A stretch of DNA of 64,000 nt from Xanthomarina spongicola. Lineage in GTDB: Bacteria > Bacteroidota > Bacteroidia > Flavobacteriales > Flavobacteriaceae. Position numbers and translations under genes: made by a program. Shown here one piece after another: positions 26,288 to 35,796 of this stretch. The number at the start of each line of letters is the position of its first letter. Position 1 is the stretch's first letter. The notes below the pieces were generated by a model that had not been told where the DNA came from, did no database searches, and worked only from the letters and a program-made list of their open reading frames with translations. The DNA is taken from the NCBI RefSeq assembly GCF_003148645.1, contig NZ_QGGP01000002.1, positions 67,001 through 131,000 on the forward strand, written 5' to 3'.

Positions 26288-27508
26288 ATGAAAATATACC
26301 CTCTGTTTTTTATTCTCCTTGTTTTAGTTTCCTGCAAAGAGGAAAAACAACAAGTACCAAAAACCTTGCAGATAGGAACCTATCAAGCTGTTTTAAAAGT
26401 AAACGATAGTATCGACATGCCTTTTGTTTTTGAGGTGTTATCTGAAAGTAAACTAAACATCTTTAATGCTGAAGAAGTGATTGAAGTCGATGAAATAACT
26501 TATAGAAGCGATTCTATTTTTATAAAACCTCCAGTGTTCGATAGTTATATTGCAGCAGCTATTACAAATGAAGGATTAAAAGGAAGCTACATAAAAGAAG
26601 ATTTAAACAGATCAGTTCCTTTTAAAGCTATCTACGGAAAGAGCAATCGGTTTGAAGCTACAAACAAAGCGACTGCAAATCTGTCTGGTATTTGGGAAAC
26701 CACGTTCAGTCCAGACTCTGAAGAAGATAGATACATTGCAAAAGGTATTTTTAAACAGGATAACAACAAAGTAACCGGAACTTTTAGAACCACGACTGGA
26801 GATTACAGATACCTAGAAGGTGTTTTAGATGGCAACCAATTAAAACTTTCAACATTCGATGGTTCTCATGCCTTTCTATTTACAGCAACCGTTACAGATA
26901 GTTCTATGCATGGCATGTTCTACTCTGGAAATCATTTTAAAGAGCCTTTTACAGCAAAACGCAACGAAGCTTTCGAATTACCTGATGCTAACGATCTAAC
27001 CTTCTTAAAGGAAGGTTACGAGAAAATGGCTTTTACTTTTCCAGACGAAAATGGAAATATGAAGTCCTTAGAAGACGAACGTTTTAAAAACAAAGTCGTT
27101 TTGGTGCAAATTATGGGAACCTGGTGTCCTAACTGTTTGGATGAAAGCAAGTACTTGACTAAATATTACAAAAACAATAAAGACAAAGACCTTGAGATTG
27201 TTGGTTTAGCATTTGAATACACCAAAACCGAAGACAAAGCCTTTGCTAATATCCAAAGACTGAAAAACCGATTAGATATAGAATATCCAGTGCTATTGGC
27301 CCAATTTGGTACTGCCAGCAAAGTGTCTGCTCAAGAAAAACTCCCCATGTTGAACCATGTATTAAGCTATCCAACCACTATTTTTATAGATAAAAGTGGA
27401 GTAGTACGTAAAATCCATACAGGATTTAATGGTCCAGCAACTGGGGAAAAGTATAAGGAGTTTACAACAGAGTTTGAAGAGTTTATGAATGGGTTGTTGG
27501 AGGAATAG
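26288..27508 (+). CDS. TlpA/ResA-type thioredoxin lipoprotein
   Basis: 406-residue lipoprotein (lipobox LVSC, cysteine 16) with an N-terminal DUF4369-like beta domain, a middle beta domain, and a C-terminal redoxin domain with the active-site GTWCPNCLDESKYL. The cis-proline loop is LSYPTTIFIDKSG. It should reduce or rearrange disulfides in the periplasm or outer membrane. Unlike the frameshifted homologue at 15.8 kb, it keeps both catalytic cysteines. Single gene with its own upstream region. Confidence 0.9.
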   Translation: MKIYPLFFILLVLVSCKEEKQQVPKTLQIGTYQAVLKVNDSIDMPFVFEVLSESKLNIFNAEEVIEVDEITYRSDSIFIKPPVFDSYIAAAITNEGLKGSYIKEDLNRSVPFKAIYGKSNRFEATNKATANLSGIWETTFSPDSEEDRYIAKGIFKQDNNKVTGTFRTTTGDYRYLEGVLDGNQLKLSTFDGSHAFLFTATVTDSSMHGMFYSGNHFKEPFTAKRNEAFELPDANDLTFLKEGYEKMAFTFPDENGNMKSLEDERFKNKVVLVQIMGTWCPNCLDESKYLTKYYKNNKDKDLEIVGLAFEYTKTEDKAFANIQRLKNRLDIEYPVLLAQFGTASKVSAQEKLPMLNHVLSYPTTIFIDKSGVVRKIHTGFNGPATGEKYKEFTTEFEEFMNGLLEE

Positions 27509-27728
27509 GTTTTTTTGACCTTTCGTTTATCAGTCTAGTAGAGTTGTAAGATTAGTTTATGCTTAGGAGCTTGATATTCAGTTAATAATTAAAACCCCTG
27601 CTTTTTTATTACTTAAATACGTTAAATTCTTTTGGTCTTTTGAACCTGTAGTTTTGGTATATAATTAAAACTTTTGGGGTTAAAATTTAAAAGTAAATTA
27701 TTATTAGAATGATTTAAAAACGGAAAGG

Positions 27729-28778
27729 TTAATTTAGTTTCCAGAGTTTTTCCCAGCCTAAATCAGTGAAACAAGGTCCTTGTGTAGCTTCAGAAAATTT
27801 AATGTCGTTATGAGACCCATTCCACTCCATTACTTGTATATTGTTATTCTCATCAAGTATCATATCCCATCCAATACTTCGAGTAAATGGAACCATTTTA
27901 TGAAGATCAAGTGCAGCTTCAATACATTTGTTGAAATTTGGAATTTGTTTTTTATCAAATAAATAGTTAGTATCTGGGTGATTTTCTATTTGAATCCAAT
28001 TAGTTGTGTAACCATATTTATTAAGTGTACCAGTGGCAATGTTAACAGGAACCCTTATATGTGAAGCAGATTTAACATGTGTATCTGAATCACGACCAAC
28101 TCTAAGATAGCAAGCTCTAACAGATACTATCCCTTCATCATTAATAACGCTTGTAACACGTATGGTTGTAACTGAATTTGGCATGATATCTTCAAAAAAT
28201 GAATGCTGTTTAATATATTTTTGTAAGACGCCATTACCTAATGATTTTAACTCTTGACTGTCGAAATTATTTTTTTCAATAAAAAAGACCCCTCTACCTT
28301 GAAGTGAATTATCAATTTTAAAAACAACCTTTTCTGATTCTTTAAATGCAATGTTCTTTACTTCCTTATCTGAAATAACTCGGTAATCTGTTGAAAACCA
28401 TAATCCATTAGCATAATATAAACAATCTGGGAAAAATGAAGACTTAAAGATAAGACTGGTTAATGAATTATAATCTGCTATTACTCCATAGTTTCCTTTC
28501 AATTTTGGAACTACTATTTTACCATAATAATTGTCAGGAATCCACCCCTCTTTAAAAGTTTTAGCCATTGCACTATAAACATGAAGCCATGGAGCAAACC
28601 CTTTCCATCCTAAGATATCTGAAGCATATTCATTTGATAATTTTATAAATTTTGGATTCGTTTTTCCATTAACAGACTCAATATTTTTTAAAATTCTAAA
28701 TGCAGATTTTTTGTGAGATGAATGATAACTCCAATTCTGATATTCCTCAACTAGATTTTTTGCTGTTTTTTTTATCAT
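27729..28778 (-). CDS. Sugar-transfer associated ATP-grasp protein
   Basis: 349-residue ATP-grasp enzyme of the family associated with sugar transfer and polysaccharide loci (PF14397). The ATP-binding half has KVVFKIDNSLQGRGVFFIEK. The C-terminal catalytic half has RSIGWDMILDENNNIQVMEW followed directly by NGSHNDIKFSEATQGPCF, with acidic metal ligands. Family members sit in capsule, O-antigen or glycan clusters and are thought to ligate an amino acid or similar group to a sugar; the substrate is unknown. It has no intact glycan genes beside it; only decayed coding sequence lies upstream, which suggests a locus in decline. Confidence 0.85.
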   Translation of the reverse strand: MIKKTAKNLVEEYQNWSYHSSHKKSAFRILKNIESVNGKTNPKFIKLSNEYASDILGWKGFAPWLHVYSAMAKTFKEGWIPDNYYGKIVVPKLKGNYGVIADYNSLTSLIFKSSFFPDCLYYANGLWFSTDYRVISDKEVKNIAFKESEKVVFKIDNSLQGRGVFFIEKNNFDSQELKSLGNGVLQKYIKQHSFFEDIMPNSVTTIRVTSVINDEGIVSVRACYLRVGRDSDTHVKSASHIRVPVNIATGTLNKYGYTTNWIQIENHPDTNYLFDKKQIPNFNKCIEAALDLHKMVPFTRSIGWDMILDENNNIQVMEWNGSHNDIKFSEATQGPCFTDLGWEKLWKLN

Positions 28779-29007
28779 TTTATATTTTCTATAACGTTGA
28801 TTATTATGCTCCTTTGTTACTCTTTTTTTATAAATGACAGTGCTTGTCTATATAGCTATTAGTCCTTTTTTTTTTCAAAAAAACTAAATGGAATTTAATG
28901 TCTACATATATGTTTATGTCTGTAATAGTGTTTTACAATTTAAAAATTACCTATAATTATGCAAAATGTAATTGTTATAATGTTTTGTATCAGGAGGATA
29001 TGCTAAG

Positions 29008-29191
29008 TTAGTATTTTTTAACTAAATAGCCCATACGTAGTAATACGAATTATTGTTTCAAAATTAGTTTATAGTAGTTGTTATATAATTCAGGTAATTT
29101 TAGTATTCTATTTATTGAATTGAATTTCTGGATTTATAAACTGATATTCATTTTTGTTAATTATAATAGTAATCATTTCATTCTTAATCAT
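29008..29191 (-). pseudogene. Decayed coding segment, unknown product
   Basis: Minus strand from the ATG at 29191 reads MIKNEMITIIINKNEYQF, then INPEIQFNK and a stop. A one-base shift gives RILKLPELYNNYYKLILKQ, a stop, then FVLLRMGYLVKKY and a stop. The composition is that of a real protein rather than random AT-rich sequence. I do not recognise the family. It could be the start of a gene lost by small indels, or the tail of the segment just upstream. Confidence 0.35.
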
Positions 29192-29222
29192 TTAAATAAT
29201 ATCATACCTAGATGGAATCTCA

Positions 29223-29662
29223 AGTTTTACGAATGAATAAAACAGCTGGAAAATTTCTAAACGTAGAGTCTTTTTTGTTTCGTATTTATTATAGGTTTCC
29301 ATACATGCTAGAAGTTACTCTAACATTTTGCTTTATAATAGATTCATTTGAATTATGGCTAGTTCGAACCATAACAACTAATGAGTTCTTGAATCTATCA
29401 TGCTCTTTAAAGTAATTAATCAAGAAATTATTGGCCGAATTAGTGCCATATTTTATATTCTGTAAATCTCCATCTAGTTTTATAAAGTCTTACTTATTGT
29501 TTTTATATAAATATGGAAGAAGCCTCGGATATTTGCTTTTATATGGATAATGATAAGGAATAAGGTCTTTTTCGTTTAGACTATATCTGTTGGTTCTTGA
29601 GAAATTGTTGGTATAGAAATCTCATTTGTTGGTCCACAGTTAATAAAATTAATAAGGTAATG
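29223..29662 (-). pseudogene. Decayed coding sequence, unknown product
   Basis: Minus strand shows protein-like sequence in pieces. 29662-29579 reads HYLINFINCGPTNEISIPT and onwards. 29621-29493, in another frame, includes SLNEKDLIPYHYPYKSKYPR. After a single TAA, the same frame continues at 29489-29292 with DFIKLDGDLQNIKYG, FLINYFKEHDRF and SLVVMVRTSHNSNE. Past two stops, 29285-29223 gives IRNKKDSTFRNFPAVLFIRK. At least one frameshift and three in-frame stops are needed to link them, so the gene is dead. I do not recognise the family; the neighbouring ATP-grasp gene suggests a glycan-related origin, which is inference. Confidence 0.45.
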
Positions 29663-29753
29663 CTAAATTAGAATTTTCTGTTCAAAATTATGAGTTTGAT
29701 TATAAAAATTTATATTTATCAGTAATAATATCCAAAAATAGTAACACGTATAT

Positions 29754-31883
29754 TCAACTAATATAATTCCAGATATTCTTGTATTTGCTAAGTTGTTGGT
29801 AGGTATGCAAGATGGTTTTATATTCTGGAGCCATTAATGTTGGATCAATACTAAGTACTTTTTTAGCGTAATATCTGGCAGATTGTAAAATATCTTTATC
29901 TTTTATTAAATCAGCAATCTTGAGGTTTAAGACACCACTTTGTTGGGTTCCCATAATATCTCCTGGACCACGTAAACGTAAGTCTACTTCGGCTATTTCA
30001 AAACCATCGTTGGTTCTAGTCATAGTTTCTAAACGTACTTTGCTATCATTACTCAGTTTATGGCTCGTCATTAAAATACAATAACTTTGTTCGGCACCAC
30101 GACCAACACGTCCACGTAATTGATGTAATTGCGATAATCCAAAGCGTTCGGCACTTTCTATAACCATGACTGAGGCATTAGGCACGTTTACACCAACCTC
30201 AATAACGGTTGTGGCAACCATAATATTGGTCTCGCCTTTAATAAAGCGTTGCATTTCGTAATCCTTGTCTGCAGGTTTCATTTTTCCATGCACGATGGAA
30301 ATTTGATATTTAGGCATCGGAAAATCTCTTACAATACTTTCATAACCATCCATTAAATCTTTATAATCCATTTTTTCGCTTTCTTGAATTAATGGATAGA
30401 CGATATAAACTTGTCTGCCTTTTTCAATTTCATCTCTAATAAATCTAAAAACGTTCAGTCGGTTTTTATCGAATCGATGAACCGTTTTTATGGCTTGTCT
30501 TCCTGGAGGTAATTCGTCGATAACTGAAATGTCCAAATCGCCATAAACAGACATGGCTAAAGTTCTAGGAATTGGCGTAGCAGTCATGACTAAGATGTGT
30601 GGAGGAGTAGGCGCTTTTTTAGTTTCATCATGGGAGGATTTAGATGGGCCTTTTTTCCAAAGTCTACTTCTTTGCTCGACCCCAAATCGATGTTGCTCAT
30701 CAATAATTGCAAGCCCTAAATTTTTGAATTTCACCTTGTCCTCAAGAAGTGCATGCGTACCAATTAAGATGTCTAATTCGCCATTTTCAAGCAATTTATG
30801 AATTTCTTTTCTTTCTGAAGTGTTACTTGAGCCAGTAAGCAGTTTAATTCTGATATTCAATTTGTTAGACAGCTCAAGTAAACTGTTGTAGTGTTGGACT
30901 GACAAAATTTCAGTCGGAGCCATTAGGCAGGCTTGAAAACCGTTGTCAAGCGCTATTAGCATTGACATGAAGGCTACAATGGTTTTTCCAGAACCAACAT
31001 CTCCTTGCAATAACCTATTCATCTGTGCTTTACTACCTAAATCTTGTCGAATTTCTTTTAAAACACGTTTCTGTGCGTTGGTTAATTCAAAGGGTAAATG
31101 TTCGTTGTAGAACGTGTTAAAATTGTCGCCAACAAATTTAAAAGGCAACCCTTTAATTTTCGATTTATGGATTAAATTTTTAAGTATTAATTGCAATTGA
31201 ATATAGAATAATTCTTCAAATTTTAATCGGAATTGAGCTCTTGCTAATAACTCTTGATTTTTCGGAAAATGGATGTTAAAAACAGCTTCGGATTTGGATA
31301 TTAATTTAAGTTCAGAAATGATATTTTCAGAAAGAGATTCTTGAAATCGACCCTTTGTTTCAATAAACAATTGTTGCATGATTTTATTAATCACACGATT
31401 GGTAATGCCTTTATTTGTTAGTTTCTCTGTTGAAGGGTAAATTGGCTGCATTGCTGAACGCAAATTCTTCTCATGCTCTTCCAGGAATTCCATATCTGGA
31501 TGCGGCATACTAAAAACACCATTAAACCAATTGGTTTTTCCAAAAACTACATAAGGTTTCTTGAGTTTTAAGCTTTCACGAATCCATTTTTGTCCTCGAA
31601 ACCATACTAATTCCATAGTTCCTGTTTCGTCTTTAAATATTGCTACTAGGCGTTTTCCACGTTTTTGAGCTACTTCTTTTAGACTAATTATTTCGCCAAC
31701 AATTTGAACTTCTGTGCTGTTTCTTTGTAACTGATTGATTTTATAATATTGGGTTCTGTCTAAATATCTGTTTGGAAATAAGTTAATTAAATCTTGATAT
31801 GTGTGAATGCCTAATTCCTTCCGTAGTAAATCTGCTCGATTTGGACCGACACCTTTTAAATAATCTATAGGAGTTTGTAGCAT
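29754..31883 (-). CDS. recG: ATP-dependent DNA helicase RecG
   Basis: Branch-migration helicase for stalled forks and Holliday-junction processing. The N-terminal wedge domain (OB fold, about 55-140) is followed by helicase motifs: Walker A GDVGSGKT at 294-301, APTEILSVQH, the DEQH box at 395-398 (IDEQHRFGVEQR), TATPIPRTLA, and the QLRGRVGRG motif VI, then the C-terminal domain. 709 residues, normal. It stands alone and diverges from the PNGase F gene. Confidence 0.98.
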   Translation of the reverse strand: MLQTPIDYLKGVGPNRADLLRKELGIHTYQDLINLFPNRYLDRTQYYKINQLQRNSTEVQIVGEIISLKEVAQKRGKRLVAIFKDETGTMELVWFRGQKWIRESLKLKKPYVVFGKTNWFNGVFSMPHPDMEFLEEHEKNLRSAMQPIYPSTEKLTNKGITNRVINKIMQQLFIETKGRFQESLSENIISELKLISKSEAVFNIHFPKNQELLARAQFRLKFEELFYIQLQLILKNLIHKSKIKGLPFKFVGDNFNTFYNEHLPFELTNAQKRVLKEIRQDLGSKAQMNRLLQGDVGSGKTIVAFMSMLIALDNGFQACLMAPTEILSVQHYNSLLELSNKLNIRIKLLTGSSNTSERKEIHKLLENGELDILIGTHALLEDKVKFKNLGLAIIDEQHRFGVEQRSRLWKKGPSKSSHDETKKAPTPPHILVMTATPIPRTLAMSVYGDLDISVIDELPPGRQAIKTVHRFDKNRLNVFRFIRDEIEKGRQVYIVYPLIQESEKMDYKDLMDGYESIVRDFPMPKYQISIVHGKMKPADKDYEMQRFIKGETNIMVATTVIEVGVNVPNASVMVIESAERFGLSQLHQLRGRVGRGAEQSYCILMTSHKLSNDSKVRLETMTRTNDGFEIAEVDLRLRGPGDIMGTQQSGVLNLKIADLIKDKDILQSARYYAKKVLSIDPTLMAPEYKTILHTYQQLSKYKNIWNYIS

Positions 31884-31998
31884 TTTAAGGCTAAAATGAA
31901 TTAATTGTTGGTAAAACTAAATCTAAATTACAAGTTTATGGTAAAAAACACTAATATTTTATAACTTGCTAGAAATTACTAATTAAACTATTTTTTAA

Positions 31999-33711
31999 AT
32001 GAAATTTCTATCTAATGTTAAGGTGCTGTCTGTGATTACGCTTATGTTTGTTTTGTTTTGTTGTAGTAGCGATGATTCTTCACAAGGCACTACCACACCA
32101 ACTCCAACGCCAGGAATAATTTTAACTGGTGCTGTTTCTCCTTTTGCTGAAACGGATGTTTTAAGTTTTTCCGAGTCTCAAAGTGTGCAGGTAAAAGGTA
32201 TGAATTTAACGGCTAATTTGACGATTGACACAGATTCTAATTTTCAAATATCTTTAGATGATATATCTTTTACAACAAATCTGATTATTGATAAAGATGA
32301 TGCAAATTCAGGAAATCAAACCATTTATGCGCGTTTTGCTCCTGCTGAGTCTGCAGTTGGCTCTAATGAGGGACAGATAGTTTTTAAAAGCGATGGTGCA
32401 GCTTCTAAAACGTTAAACTTGAGTGGTGTAGGAGTAAGTATTACGCCAGTTATTACTGTAAGTGAAGAAGAATTGGATTTTGGGGATGTAGCAAATGCAA
32501 CTCCATCAGAATCTTTAACTTTGAATGTTAATGGAGACAATCTAGTCAATAATATCTCACTATCAACTACTAGTCCTTTTGAGATTTCTTTAGATAATGT
32601 AGTTTTTAGTACATCTCTTCAAATAGATGCAGCAAATGCGAATGATGATACTTTGATCTATCTAAGGTATACACCTTCTGCAGTTGGTACGGAAACAGGA
32701 TTGCTAACGCTTCAAAATGATTTAACAGATGATGTTTCTGTTTTGTTAAAGGGAGTTGGGTTGCCGGTTACTCATAACTATGTAGCATTCGATAATGAAC
32801 ATTTAGCATTTGGTGGTGGTTTTAGCCAATCTTCTGAGCAAATAATTACTTTGCATGACGATATTTCAAATATTGAAACCATTAATATGTATGTGCAATT
32901 AGATTGTCCTTCTGGAGGTTGTGATGCGTGGGATGTTTTTGCGAATATTTCTGTTCGAGATGAAGACTCTAATGATTGGTATGAAATAGGGAGGTATATT
33001 ACACCTTATGGAGTTGATAATAGCGATTTAGAAAGAGGTTTCATGATTGATGTTACAGATTTCAAATCTTTATTAATTGGAGAGTTAGAATTAAGAGCTT
33101 ATATAGAGGTTTGGGGTTCTGACGGGTGGAATCTTTCAGTTGATTTTGATTATATTGAAGGAACGCCAGATTATCCTTATTATGCTATTGCAGAAGTGTT
33201 GCAGTATAATGAAAACTCTTTAGAAGGCGTAATATATGGAGAAGATGATTCAGCTTTCGTTTTAGCAAAATCTATTTCTATACCTGTTAATGCTGAAAGC
33301 ACACATTTAAGAACTATTATTTCAGGTTGGGGTCACGCAACTCCAAGCGATTCTGATGGTCGTCCTTGTGCAGAATGGTGTTATAGAACGCATGATGTTA
33401 TAATAAACAATGTAGACATGTTTCAACATAATATGGGGCCAATTGGATGTGCTTCTAATCCAGTAAGTCCACAGAATGGAAACTGGCAACCAGATAGAGC
33501 TGGATGGTGTCCAGGAATGGCAGTTCCTGTAAGAATAGATGAATTCGATTCATCCATGGCTGGAAATACGTTTGGATTTAAATATGATTTTGAGGATTGG
33601 GTTAACGATTTGCAGTCAACAGCAGATAATGTTCATGCATATTATGCAATTTCAACTTTTGTAGTTGTAAAAAGTGATACACCAATTGCTAAGCCAAATG
33701 TAACACTTTAA
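31999..33711 (+). CDS. PNGase F-type peptide-N-glycosidase, surface lipoprotein
   Basis: Peptide-N4-(N-acetylglucosaminyl)asparagine amidase of the Elizabethkingia PNGase F family, which removes whole N-glycans from glycoproteins. The lipobox is VLFCC followed by SSDD, like the Flavobacterium surface-export signal. Two Ig-like modules of about 100 residues (45-148, 151-255) precede the enzyme, which starts near 260. Catalytic equivalents are visible: Asp312 in CDAWDVFANI, Glu370 in AYIEVWG, and Glu459 in CAEWCYRTH, matching D60, E118 and E206 of PNGase F. DRAGWCPGMAVP and YAISTFVV also match the family. 570 residues. It ends in a strong terminator. Confidence 0.93.
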   Translation: MKFLSNVKVLSVITLMFVLFCCSSDDSSQGTTTPTPTPGIILTGAVSPFAETDVLSFSESQSVQVKGMNLTANLTIDTDSNFQISLDDISFTTNLIIDKDDANSGNQTIYARFAPAESAVGSNEGQIVFKSDGAASKTLNLSGVGVSITPVITVSEEELDFGDVANATPSESLTLNVNGDNLVNNISLSTTSPFEISLDNVVFSTSLQIDAANANDDTLIYLRYTPSAVGTETGLLTLQNDLTDDVSVLLKGVGLPVTHNYVAFDNEHLAFGGGFSQSSEQIITLHDDISNIETINMYVQLDCPSGGCDAWDVFANISVRDEDSNDWYEIGRYITPYGVDNSDLERGFMIDVTDFKSLLIGELELRAYIEVWGSDGWNLSVDFDYIEGTPDYPYYAIAEVLQYNENSLEGVIYGEDDSAFVLAKSISIPVNAESTHLRTIISGWGHATPSDSDGRPCAEWCYRTHDVIINNVDMFQHNMGPIGCASNPVSPQNGNWQPDRAGWCPGMAVPVRIDEFDSSMAGNTFGFKYDFEDWVNDLQSTADNVHAYYAISTFVVVKSDTPIAKPNVTL

Positions 33712-33735
33712 TATTTAGCTAAAATTATTATATGA

Positions 33736-33764
33736 AAAAGCACGTTAATTATTAACGTGCTTTT
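33736..33764 (+). terminator. Terminator downstream of the PNGase F gene
   Basis: A 13-base-pair stem (AAAAGCACGTTAA with TTAACGTGCTTTT) with a TTA loop. It lies in front of the next gene's true start. Confidence 0.9.
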
Positions 33765-33795
33765 ATTTTGGCTTAAGGTTTGCTATATTCAACCT

Positions 33796-35796
33796 ATGAA
33801 AATATTTATCTGTATTTGTGTTTGTTTTACTGCTATGTTTTCATTGGCTCAACAAACGGAATCTGTTAATTTTACTCGTGCCAAGGCTAATTTAAGTTTC
33901 GATATGGATTCTTCTAAGGTATTTGGATTAGTAGAATATCAATTTAAAATTTTAAAATCTGTAGACTCCGTTTTTATAGATGCAATAATTATGAATTTTG
34001 ATGACGTATTGCTTAACAATAAAGAAGTGGCTTTTAAAAACAATAAAAAGCAGCTTGTGGTTTATTCTAGATATGTAGCTGGCGAAACCTATCAATTAAG
34101 CTTTAAATATAATGCTAAACCCAAAAAGGCAATGTATTTTATTGGTTGGAATAATGAAGCACCAAACCAAATTTGGACTCAAGGGCAAGGAAAATACACA
34201 AGTAATTGGCTGCCTAGTTTAGATGATACCAACGATAAAATAGAGTTTGATTTATCGATTACATTCGATAACGATTATGAAGTGATTTCGAACGGTATCC
34301 TTATAAATAAAGAGGTCGAGGCAGATAATACAGCTTGGCATTTTGATATGAAAGAGCCTATGTCAAGTTATTTAGTGGCTTTAGTAATAGGGAAATATAA
34401 CAAAGTAGAAGAGGCTTCAAACAGTGGAGTACCTCTTGAAATGTACTACTATCCTAAAGATTCCTTAAAAATAGAATCAACTTACAGATATAGCAAACAG
34501 ATGTTTGATTTTCTTGAAAATGAAATTGGTGTGGCTTATCCTTGGCAAAATTATAAACAGATTCCTGTACACGATTTTCTTTATGCAGGAATGGAAAACA
34601 CAAGTGCAACTATTTTTTCTGATGCATTTGTAATCGATTCTATAGGTTTTGTAGACAGAAATTATGTGAATGTGAATGCACACGAATTAGCACATCAATG
34701 GTTTGGCGATTATGTAACTGCCAAAAGTGGAGAACATCATTGGTTGCAAGAGGGTTTTGCTACTTATTATGCGTTATTGGCTGAAAAAGATGTGTTTGGT
34801 AAGAATTATTATTACTGGAGAATGTACGAATATGCTCAGGAGCTAATGGATCAAAACAGATCTGGAAGTAGTACTTCGTTGTTAAATCCCAAATCTAGCA
34901 GTACCACTTTTTATAAGCGTGGTGCTTGGGCTTTGCATGTTTTAAGAGAAGAAGTTGGTGATAAAGATTTTAAGAATGCAGTAAAAAGCTACTTAGAAGC
35001 GCATCCTTTTGCAAATGTGGAAACATCTGATTTTATTTCAGAAGTAGAAAAAGCCAGTGGGAAAGATTTAACTGAATTTGTAAATACTTGGTTGGTTCAA
35101 GTTGAATTCCCAATAGATAAAGCCTTTGAAAGTTTGATGCAATCTACTTTTATTCAGGAGTATGAAATGGTAGATTGTGAGTTATTAACATCTAAATGCG
35201 ATTATTATTTAACAGCTCCTATTTCAGATCAGGCTAAGCGTAAAGTCATTTCTCAAATACCAGATAGAGTTACTTCAGAAGTGTTCAAAGGTTCTTTAAT
35301 GGCAAGACAAGCCATTGCGCAAAACGTGACAGAAATACCTTTAAATCTCAAAATTAATTACGAATCATTATTAAAAGATTCTTCATATCTAACTATTGAA
35401 TCTGCACTATATCATTTATGGATTAATTTCCCAGAAGATAGAGAAATGTATTTGAATGAAACTAGTAGTATTGTAGGTTTAAGCGACAAGAATGTTAGGC
35501 AGCTTTGGTTGGCTTTGGCGCTTTCAACACCTGCTTATCAAGTAGGTAAAAAAGAAGATTTTCTAAATGAATTAATAAGTTATTCAGCTCCAAAATACGG
35601 TTTCGAAGTAAGACTCGCGGCATTTAATTATTTAAACTCTTTGGGCATCTTTAATGAGCAAATTTTGTCTAATTTAGTGGAGGCATCAAATCATTATAAC
35701 TGGCAATTTAAAAAGTATACAAAAAATATGTTGGAAGAGTTGTCTAAAAATCCAGACTATCAAAATATTATTTTAAGATTACAAAATTCAAAATAA
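33796..35796 (+). CDS. M1 family metallopeptidase
   Basis: Exported gluzincin aminopeptidase. The start at 33796 gives MKIFICICVCFTAMFSLAQ, a Sec signal; the longer in-frame start at 33757 lies within the upstream terminator. The catalytic site is complete: GMENTS at 265-270 (the GAMEN-type exopeptidase loop), zinc ligands in HELAH at 296-300, and the third ligand Glu319 in WLQEGFATYY. The C-terminal part is a helical ERAP-like domain. 666 residues. The patatin genes begin directly after its stop, so the three form a coupled set. Confidence 0.93.
   Translation: MKIFICICVCFTAMFSLAQQTESVNFTRAKANLSFDMDSSKVFGLVEYQFKILKSVDSVFIDAIIMNFDDVLLNNKEVAFKNNKKQLVVYSRYVAGETYQLSFKYNAKPKKAMYFIGWNNEAPNQIWTQGQGKYTSNWLPSLDDTNDKIEFDLSITFDNDYEVISNGILINKEVEADNTAWHFDMKEPMSSYLVALVIGKYNKVEEASNSGVPLEMYYYPKDSLKIESTYRYSKQMFDFLENEIGVAYPWQNYKQIPVHDFLYAGMENTSATIFSDAFVIDSIGFVDRNYVNVNAHELAHQWFGDYVTAKSGEHHWLQEGFATYYALLAEKDVFGKNYYYWRMYEYAQELMDQNRSGSSTSLLNPKSSSTTFYKRGAWALHVLREEVGDKDFKNAVKSYLEAHPFANVETSDFISEVEKASGKDLTEFVNTWLVQVEFPIDKAFESLMQSTFIQEYEMVDCELLTSKCDYYLTAPISDQAKRKVISQIPDRVTSEVFKGSLMARQAIAQNVTEIPLNLKINYESLLKDSSYLTIESALYHLWINFPEDREMYLNETSSIVGLSDKNVRQLWLALALSTPAYQVGKKEDFLNELISYSAPKYGFEVRLAAFNYLNSLGIFNEQILSNLVEASNHYNWQFKKYTKNMLEELSKNPDYQNIILRLQNSK

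Larger units (their letters stand above)
28779..29753. other. 975-base gap with no intact gene, two decayed coding segments
   Basis: AT-rich region between the ATP-grasp gene and recG. The first 230 bases hold only the ATP-grasp upstream region, including an A/T homopolymer tract near 28868-28885. The rest contains two stretches of minus-strand sequence that read as protein across frameshifts and stops (listed separately). I see no intact ORF on either strand that looks real, and no RNA gene. Confidence 0.6.

Noticed and set aside
27509-27728. Possible hairpin with AAAACCCC and GGGGTTAAAA arms
   Set aside because: The arms do not pair fully and lack a T run; I do not count it as a terminator or riboswitch.
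29212-29415. A 67-codon open frame on the plus strand in the gap before recG
   Set aside because: Its translation looks random, and the opposite strand reads as the more protein-like decayed sequence. Treated as a shadow of the remnant.
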